DNA of 6,917 nucleotides, from NCBI GenBank assembly GCA_030705665.1, contig JAUZQA010000230.1, positions 1 through 6,917 on the forward strand, read 5' to 3'. Positions 1 through 6,163 of this stretch are shown here, piece by piece. The DNA is from Bacillota bacterium (GTDB lineage: Bacteria > Bacillota > Bacilli > Bacillales_B > DSM-18226). A model generated the notes under the pieces. That model worked only from the letters and a program-made list of their open reading frames with translations. It did no database searches and was not told the DNA's origin. Positions within the stretch are counted from its first letter, which is position 1; the number at the start of each line of letters is the position of its first letter. Made by a program: the position numbers and the translations under genes.

Positions 1-1
1 A

Positions 2-784
2 AAAGACCAAAGTCAAATGATCCTAAGAAATGATGAAGGGGTATTTGTATTAACCCCAGCCCTTAACAAAAGCTTCCGCTTCCAAAGCGATTGGCCGCAA
101 AATAGCAGCCAGGCTTATTTATACGAATCATTAATAAAAGATATACTGGAGGATAAAGGTGCGAAGTTTTCCTCAACAAAAAGTTATTATGTCTTTGAAA
201 CCAAAACACGCTATCAAAACAATAAGATGCTCCCATTCCAAGAAATTAAGCTGAATAAAAACGACTTATCACCAGCGGAAGTAAAAGTGATGGACCCTGA
301 TCGAAATGCTCTTGTAACGGTTGAGTTTTCAAAAACGAAATTTAATGCTAGCTTTGACAAGAATGATTTTGATATGAATAAAAATATGACTCGTGCCCAG
401 CTTAACCTTCCGGCAATGGCAAAGGTGAAAGACAATTCCTTTACCGTTAAATATCCTACCGCTGCAATTCCGGGAGACAAATTAAAAGAAGAAAAGAATG
501 TGCAAATCGAGGACGGGAAGAGAGTAGTTCTTACCTATGACGGAAAAAAACCGTTTACCCTCGTTCAAGAAAAATTATCAGTTAAGCCGGCATCAGCAAC
601 CCCAGCTACTTCCACCCCTGCAGAAGGACAGCCTGTAGATTTAGGCTTTACAATTGGTGCGCTTACAGACCATTCCGTTAGCTGGTCCCAGGGTGGGGTT
701 GATTATATGCTTGCTTCGAAAAAACTAACGAAAGATGAATTAATCGAAGTGGCTGGTTCTGTTCAAGGTGAAATGGGGAAATAA
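2..784 (+). CDS. ydcC: LolA-fold sporulation lipoprotein YdcC, 3' part (5' end outside window)
   Basis: The reading frame is open to the left edge. Five in-frame codons (KDQSQ) precede the first ATG at 17 and read straight into MILRNDEGVFVLTP, so that ATG is internal and the true start lies upstream. About 260 residues are visible; I recall roughly 340-350 for the B. subtilis protein. The missing part should carry the lipoprotein signal peptide and cysteine. The visible N-terminal half is the beta-rich LolA/LppX-like fold. An Ala/Thr/Pro-rich linker (nt ~583-625) leads to a C-terminal module with GFTIGALTD and a W..GG.DYMLASKKL pattern, resembling the DUF4367-type domain. In B. subtilis ydcC is transcribed by the mother-cell factor sigma-E; its biochemical role is not known. 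The protein is expected to be membrane-anchored and extracytoplasmic. The family call is firm and the function is open. Confidence 0.88.
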   Translation, partial: KDQSQMILRNDEGVFVLTPALNKSFRFQSDWPQNSSQAYLYESLIKDILEDKGAKFSSTKSYYVFETKTRYQNNKMLPFQEIKLNKNDLSPAEVKVMDPDRNALVTVEFSKTKFNASFDKNDFDMNKNMTRAQLNLPAMAKVKDNSFTVKYPTAAIPGDKLKEEKNVQIEDGKRVVLTYDGKKPFTLVQEKLSVKPASATPATSTPAEGQPVDLGFTIGALTDHSVSWSQGGVDYMLASKKLTKDELIEVAGSVQGEMGK

Positions 785-792
785 AGAACGCT

Positions 793-825
793 AAGCGGGC
801 TCCAAAAATTGGGCCCGCTTTTTTT
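793..825 (+). terminator. Intrinsic terminator of ydcC
   Basis: AAGCGGGC (793-800) pairs perfectly with GCCCGCTT (813-820). The stem can extend inward through CCAA/TTGG (802-805/809-812) after a one-base bulge. A T tract runs to 825. It lies 9 nt after the ydcC stop and separates that gene from alr. Confidence 0.93.
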
Positions 826-835
826 AGTGAATCAT

Positions 836-864
836 TTGACTTTCTTCTAAGTGAGTTTAATAAT
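836..864 (+). promoter_or_regulatory. Candidate sigma-A promoter of alr
   Basis: TTGACT (836-841) and AATAAT (859-864) are separated by 17 bp; each matches the consensus at 5 of 6 bases. Transcription would begin near 871, leaving a leader of about 45 nt before the alr ATG. The preceding terminator leaves alr in need of its own promoter. Confidence 0.6.
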
Positions 865-917
865 CGAATAGGATAAATTAATTACAATCTTTTCGATTGA
901 ATGTAGGAAGTGTAAAC

Positions 918-2066
918 ATGGAGTATTTCTATCGGGATACATGGGCAGAAGTGGATTTGGATTCTATATCGGAAAATATAACTTCCATTAAGTCACTGCT
1001 GCCAGAAGAAGTTGAGATCATTGCTGTGGTAAAGGCAAATGCTTATGGACATGGTGATATTAAAGTCTCGGAAGCTGCGCTTAAGGCGGGTGCTACCCAA
1101 TTAGCCGTTGCCTTTCTCGATGAAGCAATTGCGTTAAGAAATAAAGGAATAACAGCCCCGATTCTTGTATTAGGCGCAACACGTGCAAAGGATGTTCGGG
1201 TTGCAGCTGAAAAACAAATTACTTTAACCGTTTTTCAAATGGAATGGCTTCAAGAAGCAAAAAGTTATCTTAGTGGGAATGAAAGATTAACTGTTCACGT
1301 AAAGTTAGATACAGGGATGGGTCGAATTGGAATCCGCAGTAAAGAAGAGTTAAAGGAAATTGAACAATTTTTTCAAAATGAAGAGCGCTTTAATTTTGAA
1401 GGGATCTTCACTCACTTTTCTACTGCAGATGAATTGGATGAATTATATTTTCAAAAACAATTCGAGTTATTTCAGGATATGTTGAGCATTCTAAGCAAGA
1501 AGCCAAAATACGTTCATTGCAGCAATAGTGCTGCAACATTGCGCTTTCCGCGTACCTATTTTAATGCAGTCCGCTTAGGTATTGCTATGTATGGTTTGAC
1601 ACCTTCACCGGAAATGGAGTCGGAAATCCCTGTTCCGATCAAGGAAGCTTTTTCGCTCCGTTCACGCCTGATTCACGTGAAGAAGCTGGAAAAAGGTGAA
1701 AAGGTAAGCTATGGTGCAACCTATGAAACAAGTGATGAAGAATGGATTGGGACAATTCCAATCGGTTATGCAGATGGCTGGATTCGAAAACTTCAAGGAC
1801 AAGAAGTATTAGTTGACGGAAAACGTGTCCCGATTGTCGGAAGAATTTGCATGGATCAATGTATGGTGCGGCTTCCTTCTAATTTCCCAATTGGAACTAC
1901 GGTTACATTGATTGGAAGGGAAGGGGATCAGTTCATTTCAGTTAATGAAATTGCTAAAAAACTTGAAACAATTAATTACGAAATCCCTTGTATCATAGCT
2001 AATAGGGTACCGCGTCTTTACAAAAAGGAAGGCCGAATCGTTGATTTGAAAAACTATCTTCTATAA
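918..2066 (+). CDS. alr: Alanine racemase, biosynthetic, PLP-dependent
   Basis: Cytosolic enzyme that interconverts L- and D-alanine and supplies D-Ala for peptidoglycan and teichoic acids. The start is ATG 918, because TAGGAAG (904-910) sits 7 nt upstream; a TTG at 897 in the same frame has no such site. The product has 382 residues, usual for the family. The N-terminal TIM barrel carries the PLP lysine K39 in [12 protein letters not shown]. Also present are K129, the carbamylated lysine position of the Geobacillus enzyme, R136, which contacts the catalytic tyrosine there, and substrate-entry residues C311-M312 in GRICMDQ. The opposite-face catalytic base is Y265 in KVSYGATYE. All expected catalytic residues are intact. 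There is no clear terminator after it, so some read-through into the toxin-antitoxin pair is likely. The gene keeps the conserved Bacillus position directly upstream of ndoAI-ndoA. Confidence 0.97.
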   Translation: MEYFYRDTWAEVDLDSISENITSIKSLLPEEVEIIAVVKANAYGHGDIKVSEAALKAGATQLAVAFLDEAIALRNKGITAPILVLGATRAKDVRVAAEKQITLTVFQMEWLQEAKSYLSGNERLTVHVKLDTGMGRIGIRSKEELKEIEQFFQNEERFNFEGIFTHFSTADELDELYFQKQFELFQDMLSILSKKPKYVHCSNSAATLRFPRTYFNAVRLGIAMYGLTPSPEMESEIPVPIKEAFSLRSRLIHVKKLEKGEKVSYGATYETSDEEWIGTIPIGYADGWIRKLQGQEVLVDGKRVPIVGRICMDQCMVRLPSNFPIGTTVTLIGREGDQFISVNEIAKKLETINYEIPCIIANRVPRLYKKEGRIVDLKNYLL

Positions 2067-2076
2067 GGTTTTTAAG

Positions 2077-2104
2077 TTGACTAGCTAAAAAAGCCTAATA
2101 TAAT
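2077..2104 (+). promoter_or_regulatory. Sigma-A promoter of the ndoAI-ndoA operon
   Basis: TTGACT (2077-2082) and a perfect TATAAT (2099-2104) are spaced by 16 bp, starting 11 nt after the alr stop. The start site would be near 2111, giving a leader of about 148 nt. A second TATAAT (2151-2156) lies inside the leader but has no convincing -35 box. Confidence 0.7.
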
Positions 2105-2120
2105 TATGATATTGTCTGTA

Positions 2121-2134
2121 TTTTATGCATAAAA
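2121..2134. promoter_or_regulatory. Perfect 14-bp palindrome in the toxin-antitoxin leader, possible operator
   Basis: TTTTATGCATAAAA is identical to its own reverse complement. It starts about 10 nt after the predicted transcription start and lies between the two candidate -10 boxes. Ribbon-helix-helix antitoxins commonly bind palindromes near their own promoter, so an operator for NdoAI is plausible. This is inference; an AT-rich palindrome can also occur by chance. Confidence 0.35.
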
Positions 2135-2244
2135 GTCTATTTTTTTGGCTTATAATACAGAAGAATTGCCATTTGGTCTATTCATTGGGCATTATTAGTG
2201 TTATTATTAAAAATGGTAAAGATAAAATGGTGTGTAGTGATGGT

Positions 2245-2250
2245 GGAGGT
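2245..2250 (+). promoter_or_regulatory. Ribosome binding site that decides the ndoAI start
   Basis: GGAGGT here is only 2 nt from ATG 2253, too close for good initiation, but 8 nt from GTG 2259. The GTG start also yields a protein beginning MSES, like the B. subtilis antitoxin. Confidence 0.8.
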
Positions 2251-2258
2251 GTATGTTT

Positions 2259-2540
2259 GTGTCTGAATCCGGCGCAACTACAGAAATCAAAGTTGAATTA
2301 CCGCAACATCTTTTAACCGAATTGGATGGCTATATTAAGCAAGACAATGTGAATCGCAGCGAATTTATTTATCAAGCGACGAAAATGTATTTACGCGAAC
2401 GAAAAAAGAGACAGATTCGCGAAGGCATGAGACGCGGTTACATGGAAATGGCTAAAATAAATTTAACCATTGCATCTGAAAGCTTTCAAGCAGAATATGA
2501 GGCAGAACATACAGTAGAACGTCTAGTAAGCGGAGGGTAA
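2259..2540 (+). CDS. ndoAI: EndoAI, ribbon-helix-helix antitoxin of the MazF-type toxin
   Basis: Antitoxin that binds the NdoA RNase and blocks its RNA site; it is probably also an autorepressor. Starting at GTG 2259 it has 93 residues, the length I recall for B. subtilis EndoAI. The N-terminal half has the ribbon-helix-helix pattern: a beta strand (TEIKVELP), helix one (LLTELDGYI) and helix two ([17 protein letters not shown]). The C-terminal half holds the strongly conserved [12 protein letters not shown] stretch and ends ERLVSGG, the toxin-wrapping segment by analogy with the known complex. The stop is 4 nt before the toxin start, and the toxin ribosome site lies inside its last codons, so translation is probably coupled. 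An in-frame ATG at 2253 would add two residues but is poorly spaced from the ribosome site. Confidence 0.93.
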   Translation: MSESGATTEIKVELPQHLLTELDGYIKQDNVNRSEFIYQATKMYLRERKKRQIREGMRRGYMEMAKINLTIASESFQAEYEAEHTVERLVSGG

Positions 2541-2544
2541 TCCT

Positions 2545-2895
2545 TTGATTGTTAAACGTGGTGACGTTTATTTCGCGGACCTATCCCCAGTTGTTGGTTC
2601 TGAACAAGGCGGCGTCCGTCCTGTACTTGTCATCCAAAACGACATCGGGAATCGGTTTAGTCCCACAGTCATTATTGCAGCGATTACAGCTCAAATTCAA
2701 AAAGCAAAGCTGCCAACACATGTAGAAATTGATGCGAAACGCTATGGCTTTGAACGAGATTCAGTAATTCTCTTAGAGCAAATTCGGACAATTGATAAAC
2801 AGCGCTTAACCGATAAAATAACCCATCTCGATGACGAAATGATGGAAAAAGTGGATGATGCCTTGCAAATAAGTCTGGGTCTCATCGAATTCTAA
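2545..2895 (+). CDS. ndoA: EndoA, MazF-family mRNA interferase toxin
   Basis: Sequence-specific endoribonuclease that in B. subtilis cuts single-stranded RNA at UACAU and arrests growth unless bound by EndoAI. The 116-residue product is nearly identical to the B. subtilis protein as I remember it. It has the PemK/MazF barrel starting [21 protein letters not shown]25 (GGVRPV) and T48 (AAITAQ), the catalytic pair, are present, as are E20 and Q79, which lie at the RNA-binding face. The start is TTG 2545, with GGAGGG (2532-2537) 7 nt upstream overlapping the end of the antitoxin gene. The weak TTG start would keep toxin output low relative to antitoxin. In B. subtilis the rsb-sigB operon follows; here two terminators and tex follow. 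Confidence 0.97.
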   Translation: MIVKRGDVYFADLSPVVGSEQGGVRPVLVIQNDIGNRFSPTVIIAAITAQIQKAKLPTHVEIDAKRYGFERDSVILLEQIRTIDKQRLTDKITHLDDEMMEKVDDALQISLGLIEF

Positions 2896-2904
2896 CATAA
2901 AAGC

Positions 2905-2931
2905 ACGCTCTTTTTTTAGGGCGTTTTTTTT
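2905..2931 (+). terminator. Terminator of the ndoAI-ndoA operon
   Basis: ACGCTC (2905-2910) pairs with GGGCGT (2919-2924), including one T-G wobble, across an 8-nt T-rich loop. T residues run from 2924 to 2931. The stem is short but the U tract is long and begins about 30 nt after the toxin stop. Confidence 0.7.
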
Positions 2932-2966
2932 ACATAATCCTGACTACCTCATAAGGATCTGCTCTC

Positions 2967-2994
2967 AAGCAAGCTGAAAACGCTTGCTTTTTTT
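2967..2994 (+). terminator. Second tandem terminator between ndoA and tex
   Basis: AAGCAAGC (2967-2974) pairs perfectly with GCTTGCTT (2982-2989) around a 7-nt loop, and T residues run from 2988 to 2994. It has no gene of its own: only about 35 nt separate it from the previous terminator. It may be a backup, or the leftover terminator of genes lost from this site. Confidence 0.85.
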
Positions 2995-3027
2995 GTGCTT
3001 AAGGAAAGTCACAAAAAGACCGGTCAT

Positions 3028-3056
3028 GTGAAACAACAAACAAAATTTGGTACAAT
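3028..3056 (+). promoter_or_regulatory. Candidate sigma-A promoter of tex
   Basis: GTGAAA (3028-3033, 4 of 6) and TACAAT (3051-3056, 5 of 6) are 17 bp apart. The -10 box is extended by TG at 3048-3049. The start site would be near 3063, about 30 nt before the tex GTG. Confidence 0.6.
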
Positions 3057-3093
3057 ATGTTATAAGCGACTAAAGATTTGGAGGAATTGATTC

Positions 3094-5268
3094 GTGATTG
3101 AAACAATAGAAAAGAAAGAACAGCTATTAGGTAAAATTGTCTCTGAGCAATCTTTATCCTTAAAACAAGTAAAAAGTGTAATCTCCTTAACGGAAGATGG
3201 AAATACCGTTCCGTTTATTGCCCGATATCGGAAGGAAATGACAGGGGCGCTTGATGAAGTTCAGATCCGGGATATTCTTGAGCGTTGGCAATATCTCCAA
3301 AACCTTGAGCAAAGAAAAGGAGAAGTCATTCGGATCATTGATGAACAAGGAAAACTAACAGATGAATTAAGCAAGCAAATTCAACATGCTGAAAAACTCC
3401 AGGAAGTTGAAGATTTGTATAGGCCATATAAACAAAAAAGACGAACGAAAGCAACGGTTGCTAAAGAAAAGGGATTAGAACCATTTGCAGAATGGCTCAT
3501 GTCCTTCCCAAGTGAAAGTGTTGAAAAGAAAGCGGCGGAATTTTTGTCAGAGGAAAAACAAGTTTTATCAGTAGAAGATGCCATAACAGGTGCGAAGGAT
3601 ATCATCGCCGAATTGATTTCTGATGACGCACAGAGCAGAAAGTGGATTCGAAAAGAAACGACAAGGACTGGTACAGTTGTTTCAGCTGCAAAAGACCAGG
3701 AAAAAGACGAGAAGAAAGTCTATGAAATGTATTACGAATACGAAGAGCCTGTTAGTAAGATTGTACCGCACAGGACATTGGCGCTTAATCGCGGGGAAAA
3801 AGAGGATATTTTAAGAGTTTCCATTAAATCAAATACAGATGCAATGATTGGATACCTTTCGAAAAAGTGGATCCACAAACAACACTCACCAGCTGCTTCC
3901 GTTGTCCTGGAAGCAATAGAGGATGCTTATAAACGATTGATACAACCATCAATCGAACGAGAAATTCGTAACGAGCTAACCGAAAAGGGTGAGGAACAAG
4001 CCATACATATTTTTTCTGAAAATCTTCGCAATCTCCTCTTACAGCCGCCATTGAAAGGAAAAATGGTGCTTGGAGTGGACCCGGCATATAGAACGGGCTG
4101 CAAACTGGCAGTTGTGGATGAGACGGGAAAGGTTTTAAAAATAGATGTGATTTATCCGCATCCGCCTGTTGCAAAAAAAGAAGAAGCGAAGAAAAAGTTT
4201 ATTTCGATATTACGTGAATTTACTGTGGAAATGGTGGCTATTGGTAACGGCACCGCTTCAAGGGAGTCAGAGCAGTTTGTAGCGGACATCTTAAAGGAAA
4301 TGGACAGAGAAATTTATTATCTTATTGTCAATGAAGCAGGGGCAAGTGTTTACTCAGCATCTGACATAGCCAGAGAAGAGTTTCCTGATTTTCACGTTGA
4401 AGAAAGAAGTGCAGTTTCAATTGCACGCCGCCTTCAAGACCCGCTTGCAGAATTGGTGAAAATTGACCCTAAATCTGTTGGTGTCGGTCAATACCAGCAC
4501 GACGTTTCTCAAAAGAAGCTATCAGAATCCCTTCATTTTGTTGTAGAGACTGCCGTTAACCAGGTAGGGGTTAATGTCAATACGGCCTCGCCATCATTGC
4601 TTCAATATGTTGCCGGTTTAACAAAAACAGCCGCGAACAATATCGTTAAAAAACGTGATGAGGAAGGTAAATTTACAAACAGGGCACAATTGAAGAAGGT
4701 TCCGCGCCTTGGAGCAAAAACATATGAGCAAGCAGTAGGCTTTTTACGGGTGCTAGATGGAAGCAACCCGCTGGACCGTACAGGCATTCATCCTGAAAAT
4801 TATCAGGAGGTTGAGAAGCTTTTAGCCTCTGTCGGATTTTCAATAGATGATTTGGGGACAGATAAGCTTAAGGATGCACTACAAGGTTTGGACCTTAAAG
4901 AAGTTTCTGAACAGCTATCGATCGGAGAATTAACATTAAAAGATATTATTGATGCCCTCGTTAGGCCGGAGCGGGATCCTCGGGACGACCTGCCACGGCC
5001 GCTTCTGAAAAAAGATGTACTAAAATTAGAAGATTTAAAGCCAGGCATGGAACTGCAAGGTACGGTACGAAATGTTGTAGACTTTGGCGCGTTTATTGAT
5101 ATCGGAGTTAAACAAGATGGGCTTGTGCATATCTCAAAACTACGCAAACAGTTTGTTAAACACCCAATGGACGTTGTATCAGTTGGCGATGTGGTAACAG
5201 TGTGGGTCGATTCGGTAGATACCAATAAGGGGCGGGTTGCACTGACAATGATTTCACCTGCAGAATAA
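3094..5268 (+). CDS. tex: Tex-family RNA-binding transcription accessory protein (YdcI)
   Basis: Cytosolic nucleic-acid-binding protein of the Tex/Spt6 family. It is linked to RNA polymerase function and RNA turnover, and its exact role in Bacillus is unsettled. The GTG 3094 start is supported by GGAGGA (3080-3085), 8 nt upstream. The 724-residue product is full length for the family. Domain order: an N-terminal helical Tex region with the conserved TVPFIARYRKEMTGALDE near residues 35-52; a YqgF/RNase H-like domain from about 323 (LGVDPAYRTGCKLAV with D329, then AIGNGTASRESE around 382-393 and VNEAGASVYSAS); a helix-hairpin-helix region about 496-560 (NTASPSLLQYVAGL, KVPRLGAKTYEQ); and a C-terminal S1 RNA-binding domain about 650-722 (GTVRNVVDFGAFIDIG, GLVHIS). 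It is a single-gene transcription unit bounded by its own promoter and terminator. Confidence 0.96.
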   Translation: MIETIEKKEQLLGKIVSEQSLSLKQVKSVISLTEDGNTVPFIARYRKEMTGALDEVQIRDILERWQYLQNLEQRKGEVIRIIDEQGKLTDELSKQIQHAEKLQEVEDLYRPYKQKRRTKATVAKEKGLEPFAEWLMSFPSESVEKKAAEFLSEEKQVLSVEDAITGAKDIIAELISDDAQSRKWIRKETTRTGTVVSAAKDQEKDEKKVYEMYYEYEEPVSKIVPHRTLALNRGEKEDILRVSIKSNTDAMIGYLSKKWIHKQHSPAASVVLEAIEDAYKRLIQPSIEREIRNELTEKGEEQAIHIFSENLRNLLLQPPLKGKMVLGVDPAYRTGCKLAVVDETGKVLKIDVIYPHPPVAKKEEAKKKFISILREFTVEMVAIGNGTASRESEQFVADILKEMDREIYYLIVNEAGASVYSASDIAREEFPDFHVEERSAVSIARRLQDPLAELVKIDPKSVGVGQYQHDVSQKKLSESLHFVVETAVNQVGVNVNTASPSLLQYVAGLTKTAANNIVKKRDEEGKFTNRAQLKKVPRLGAKTYEQAVGFLRVLDGSNPLDRTGIHPENYQEVEKLLASVGFSIDDLGTDKLKDALQGLDLKEVSEQLSIGELTLKDIIDALVRPERDPRDDLPRPLLKKDVLKLEDLKPGMELQGTVRNVVDFGAFIDIGVKQDGLVHISKLRKQFVKHPMDVVSVGDVVTVWVDSVDTNKGRVALTMISPAE

Positions 5269-5279
5269 CATGGTAAACA

Positions 5280-5312
5280 GAACGCTTGGATAGGTTTCCA
5301 AGCGTTCTTTTT
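5280..5312 (+). terminator. Intrinsic terminator of tex
   Basis: GAACGCTTGGA (5280-5290) pairs over 11 bp with TCCAAGCGTTC (5297-5307) around a 6-nt loop, followed by five T (5308-5312). Read from the other strand, the same hairpin lies downstream of cmpA, but its T tract there is poor, so it may act only weakly in that direction. Confidence 0.95.
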
Positions 5313-5360
5313 ATACGAAAAAGTGAATCGGGCTGAATTATGAATCTTCCTTAGTAAGGC

Positions 5361-5441
5361 AACCGCCATTCTAAGAACAATGCTTTTTTCTATAAAAGAA
5401 CCAGCATTGGTTTAATAATTTGATTTGATGGCGGTTTTTTT
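5361..5441 (+). terminator. Nested inverted repeat with T tract, antisense to cmpA; terminator-like on the plus strand
   Basis: AACCGCCAT (5361-5369) pairs perfectly with ATGGCGGTT (5428-5436). Inside it, CAATGCT (5378-5384) pairs with AGCATTG (5403-5409). Seven T (5435-5441) begin in the outer right arm, as in an intrinsic terminator with a long structured loop. It would catch read-through past the tex terminator before the sprT promoter. The outer right arm encodes cmpA codons 16-19 on the other strand. The repeat is seen; the function is inferred. Confidence 0.45.
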
Positions 5442-5484
5442 CAAAAAAAGCTCTTTTCATTTGGTTTTGGAACCAGATTGGCAT
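5371..5484 (-). CDS. cmpA: CmpA, small sporulation quality-control adaptor (37 aa)
   Basis: A 37-codon frame on the minus strand starts at ATG 5484-5482 and stops at TAG 5373-5371. Its ribosome site GGGAGGT (minus strand of 5493-5499) lies 8 nt upstream. The product begins MPIWFQNQMKRAFFEK and ends LNQCWFFYRKKHCS. That closely matches B. subtilis CmpA as I remember it in length, the MP.W start, the LNQCW.FYRKKHCS tail and the location between tex and ydcK. CmpA is made in the mother cell, holds back cortex assembly when the coat forms badly, and acts as an adaptor that delivers SpoIVA to ClpXP. The peptide is very basic with an aromatic C-terminal half and has no signal peptide or membrane segment. 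The gene is divergent from sprT and converges on tex. A complex inverted repeat overlaps its 3' half. Confidence 0.93.
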   Translation of the reverse strand: MPIWFQNQMKRAFFEKNRHQIKLLNQCWFFYRKKHCS

Positions 5485-5513
5485 AGCAAAAAACCTCCCG
5501 AAAAGTACTTAAG

Positions 5514-5521
5514 AGTGTATA
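5514..5521 (-). promoter_or_regulatory. Possible sigma-E-type -10 box for cmpA
   Basis: The minus strand reads TATACACT, one base off the sigma-E -10 consensus CATACANT. It lies 29 nt upstream of the cmpA start. cmpA is sigma-E dependent in B. subtilis. The -35 region about 13 bp upstream (CCATTAT) is a poor match, so the call is tentative. Confidence 0.3.
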
Positions 5522-5530
5522 TTTAATATA

Positions 5531-5539
5531 TGCTATAAT
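5531..5539 (+). promoter_or_regulatory. Extended -10 promoter of the sprT-like gene
   Basis: TGCTATAAT is a perfect TATAAT (5534-5539) with the upstream TG of an extended -10. No good -35 exists at 16-18 bp, which extended -10 promoters tolerate. The start site would be near 5546, about 29 nt before the gene. Its -35 region coincides with the putative cmpA -10 box on the opposite strand. Confidence 0.55.
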
Positions 5540-5574
5540 GGGTTGTCATGTTCGCATAAGAATTGAGGGAAAAC

Positions 5575-6048
5575 ATGAAAGATCATGAACTTCAAGATTT
5601 AGTTAAAAAGATCTCGGTCGCCTTATTCGGGAAACCATTTAGCCATCAAGCCTATTTCAATTCAAAGCTTCGTTCTACCGGAGGCAGGTACCTTTTAAGT
5701 ACAAACAATATTGAAATAAATAAAAAGTACTTAGAGCAACTAGGCGAAGACGAACTTATAGGGATTATTAAGCATGAACTTTGCCATTATCACCTTCATC
5801 TAGAAGGGAAAGGATACCAGCATCGAGACAAAGATTTTAAGCTTCTGTTAAAAAAGGTTGGTGCACCAAGACATTGTAATCAGCTGCCGGAAGCCCCGAA
5901 AAAAAGGACGTTCAAAAGAATACTTATTTATGAGTGTACACAATGTCATTTACAATACAGACGAAAACGTAGCATTAATACAAGTAAGTATGTATGCGGA
6001 AAGTGCCGTGGTAAGCTGGTTAAAATGAAGGAGCTAATGTTAGAATAG
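5575..6048 (+). CDS. sprT: SprT-like zinc metalloprotein (YdcK)
   Basis: Small cytosolic SprT-family protein of 157 residues. The start is ATG 5575, preceded by GAGGGA (5565-5570); a TTG at 5563 in the same frame overlaps that site and lacks one of its own. Visible features: the zincin motif HELCH at 67-71, a candidate third zinc ligand H83 in [11 protein letters not shown], the conserved RSTGGRYLL near 33-41, and a C-terminal zinc ribbon with C121, C124, C141 and C144 (YECTQC ... VCGKC). The eukaryotic relative Spartan is a DNA-protein-crosslink protease; activity and role of the Bacillus protein are not established as far as I know. In B. subtilis this is ydcK, directly upstream of the trnS tRNA cluster, as here. 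No terminator is seen before the tRNA promoter. Confidence 0.93.
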   Translation: MKDHELQDLVKKISVALFGKPFSHQAYFNSKLRSTGGRYLLSTNNIEINKKYLEQLGEDELIGIIKHELCHYHLHLEGKGYQHRDKDFKLLLKKVGAPRHCNQLPEAPKKRTFKRILIYECTQCHLQYRRKRSINTSKYVCGKCRGKLVKMKELMLE

Positions 6049-6078
6049 ATTTTCGTGAAATTTAAAAAAGAAAACGGC

Positions 6079-6107
6079 TTGACTTTGTATTGCTACGTCA
6101 TTATAAT
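6079..6107 (+). promoter_or_regulatory. Sigma-A promoter of the tRNA operon
   Basis: TTGACT (6079-6084) and a perfect TATAAT (6102-6107) are spaced by the ideal 17 bp. The start would be near 6114, leaving about 50 nt of leader for RNase P to remove before the first tRNA. This is the strongest promoter in the window, as expected for stable RNA. Confidence 0.85.
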
Positions 6108-6163
6108 GGTAAGAGTCGATAAGGTTAACGCCTAATAAGACAAGCTTAATTTCAATTTTTTAT

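Noticed and set aside
17..19. ATG 17 as the ydcC start
   Set aside because: The frame is open to the window edge with family-like residues before it, there is no signal peptide after it, and no ribosome site is present.
897..917. TTG start giving alr seven extra residues
   Set aside because: No ribosome site precedes it, while TAGGAAG is correctly spaced from ATG 918, and the protein from 918 aligns in numbering with known racemases (K39, K129, Y265).
2125..2316. 63-codon plus-strand frame in the ndoAI leader
   Set aside because: It starts inside the palindrome, has no ribosome site and runs into ndoAI in another frame.
2931..2935. UACAU directly after the ndoA terminator as a regulatory cleavage site
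   Set aside because: It begins at the end of the terminator T tract, so most transcripts would not contain it.
3824..4174. 116-codon antisense open frame inside tex
   Set aside because: It is opposite the conserved YqgF-like domain, and its translation resembles no family I know. The other minus-strand frames within tex and ydcC are rejected for the same reason.
4803..5369. 188-codon open frame antisense to the end of tex
   Set aside because: It lies opposite the helix-hairpin-helix and S1 coding region, which is clearly conserved on the plus strand. Its Ser/Thr-rich translation has no recognisable domain and it would read through the tex terminator.
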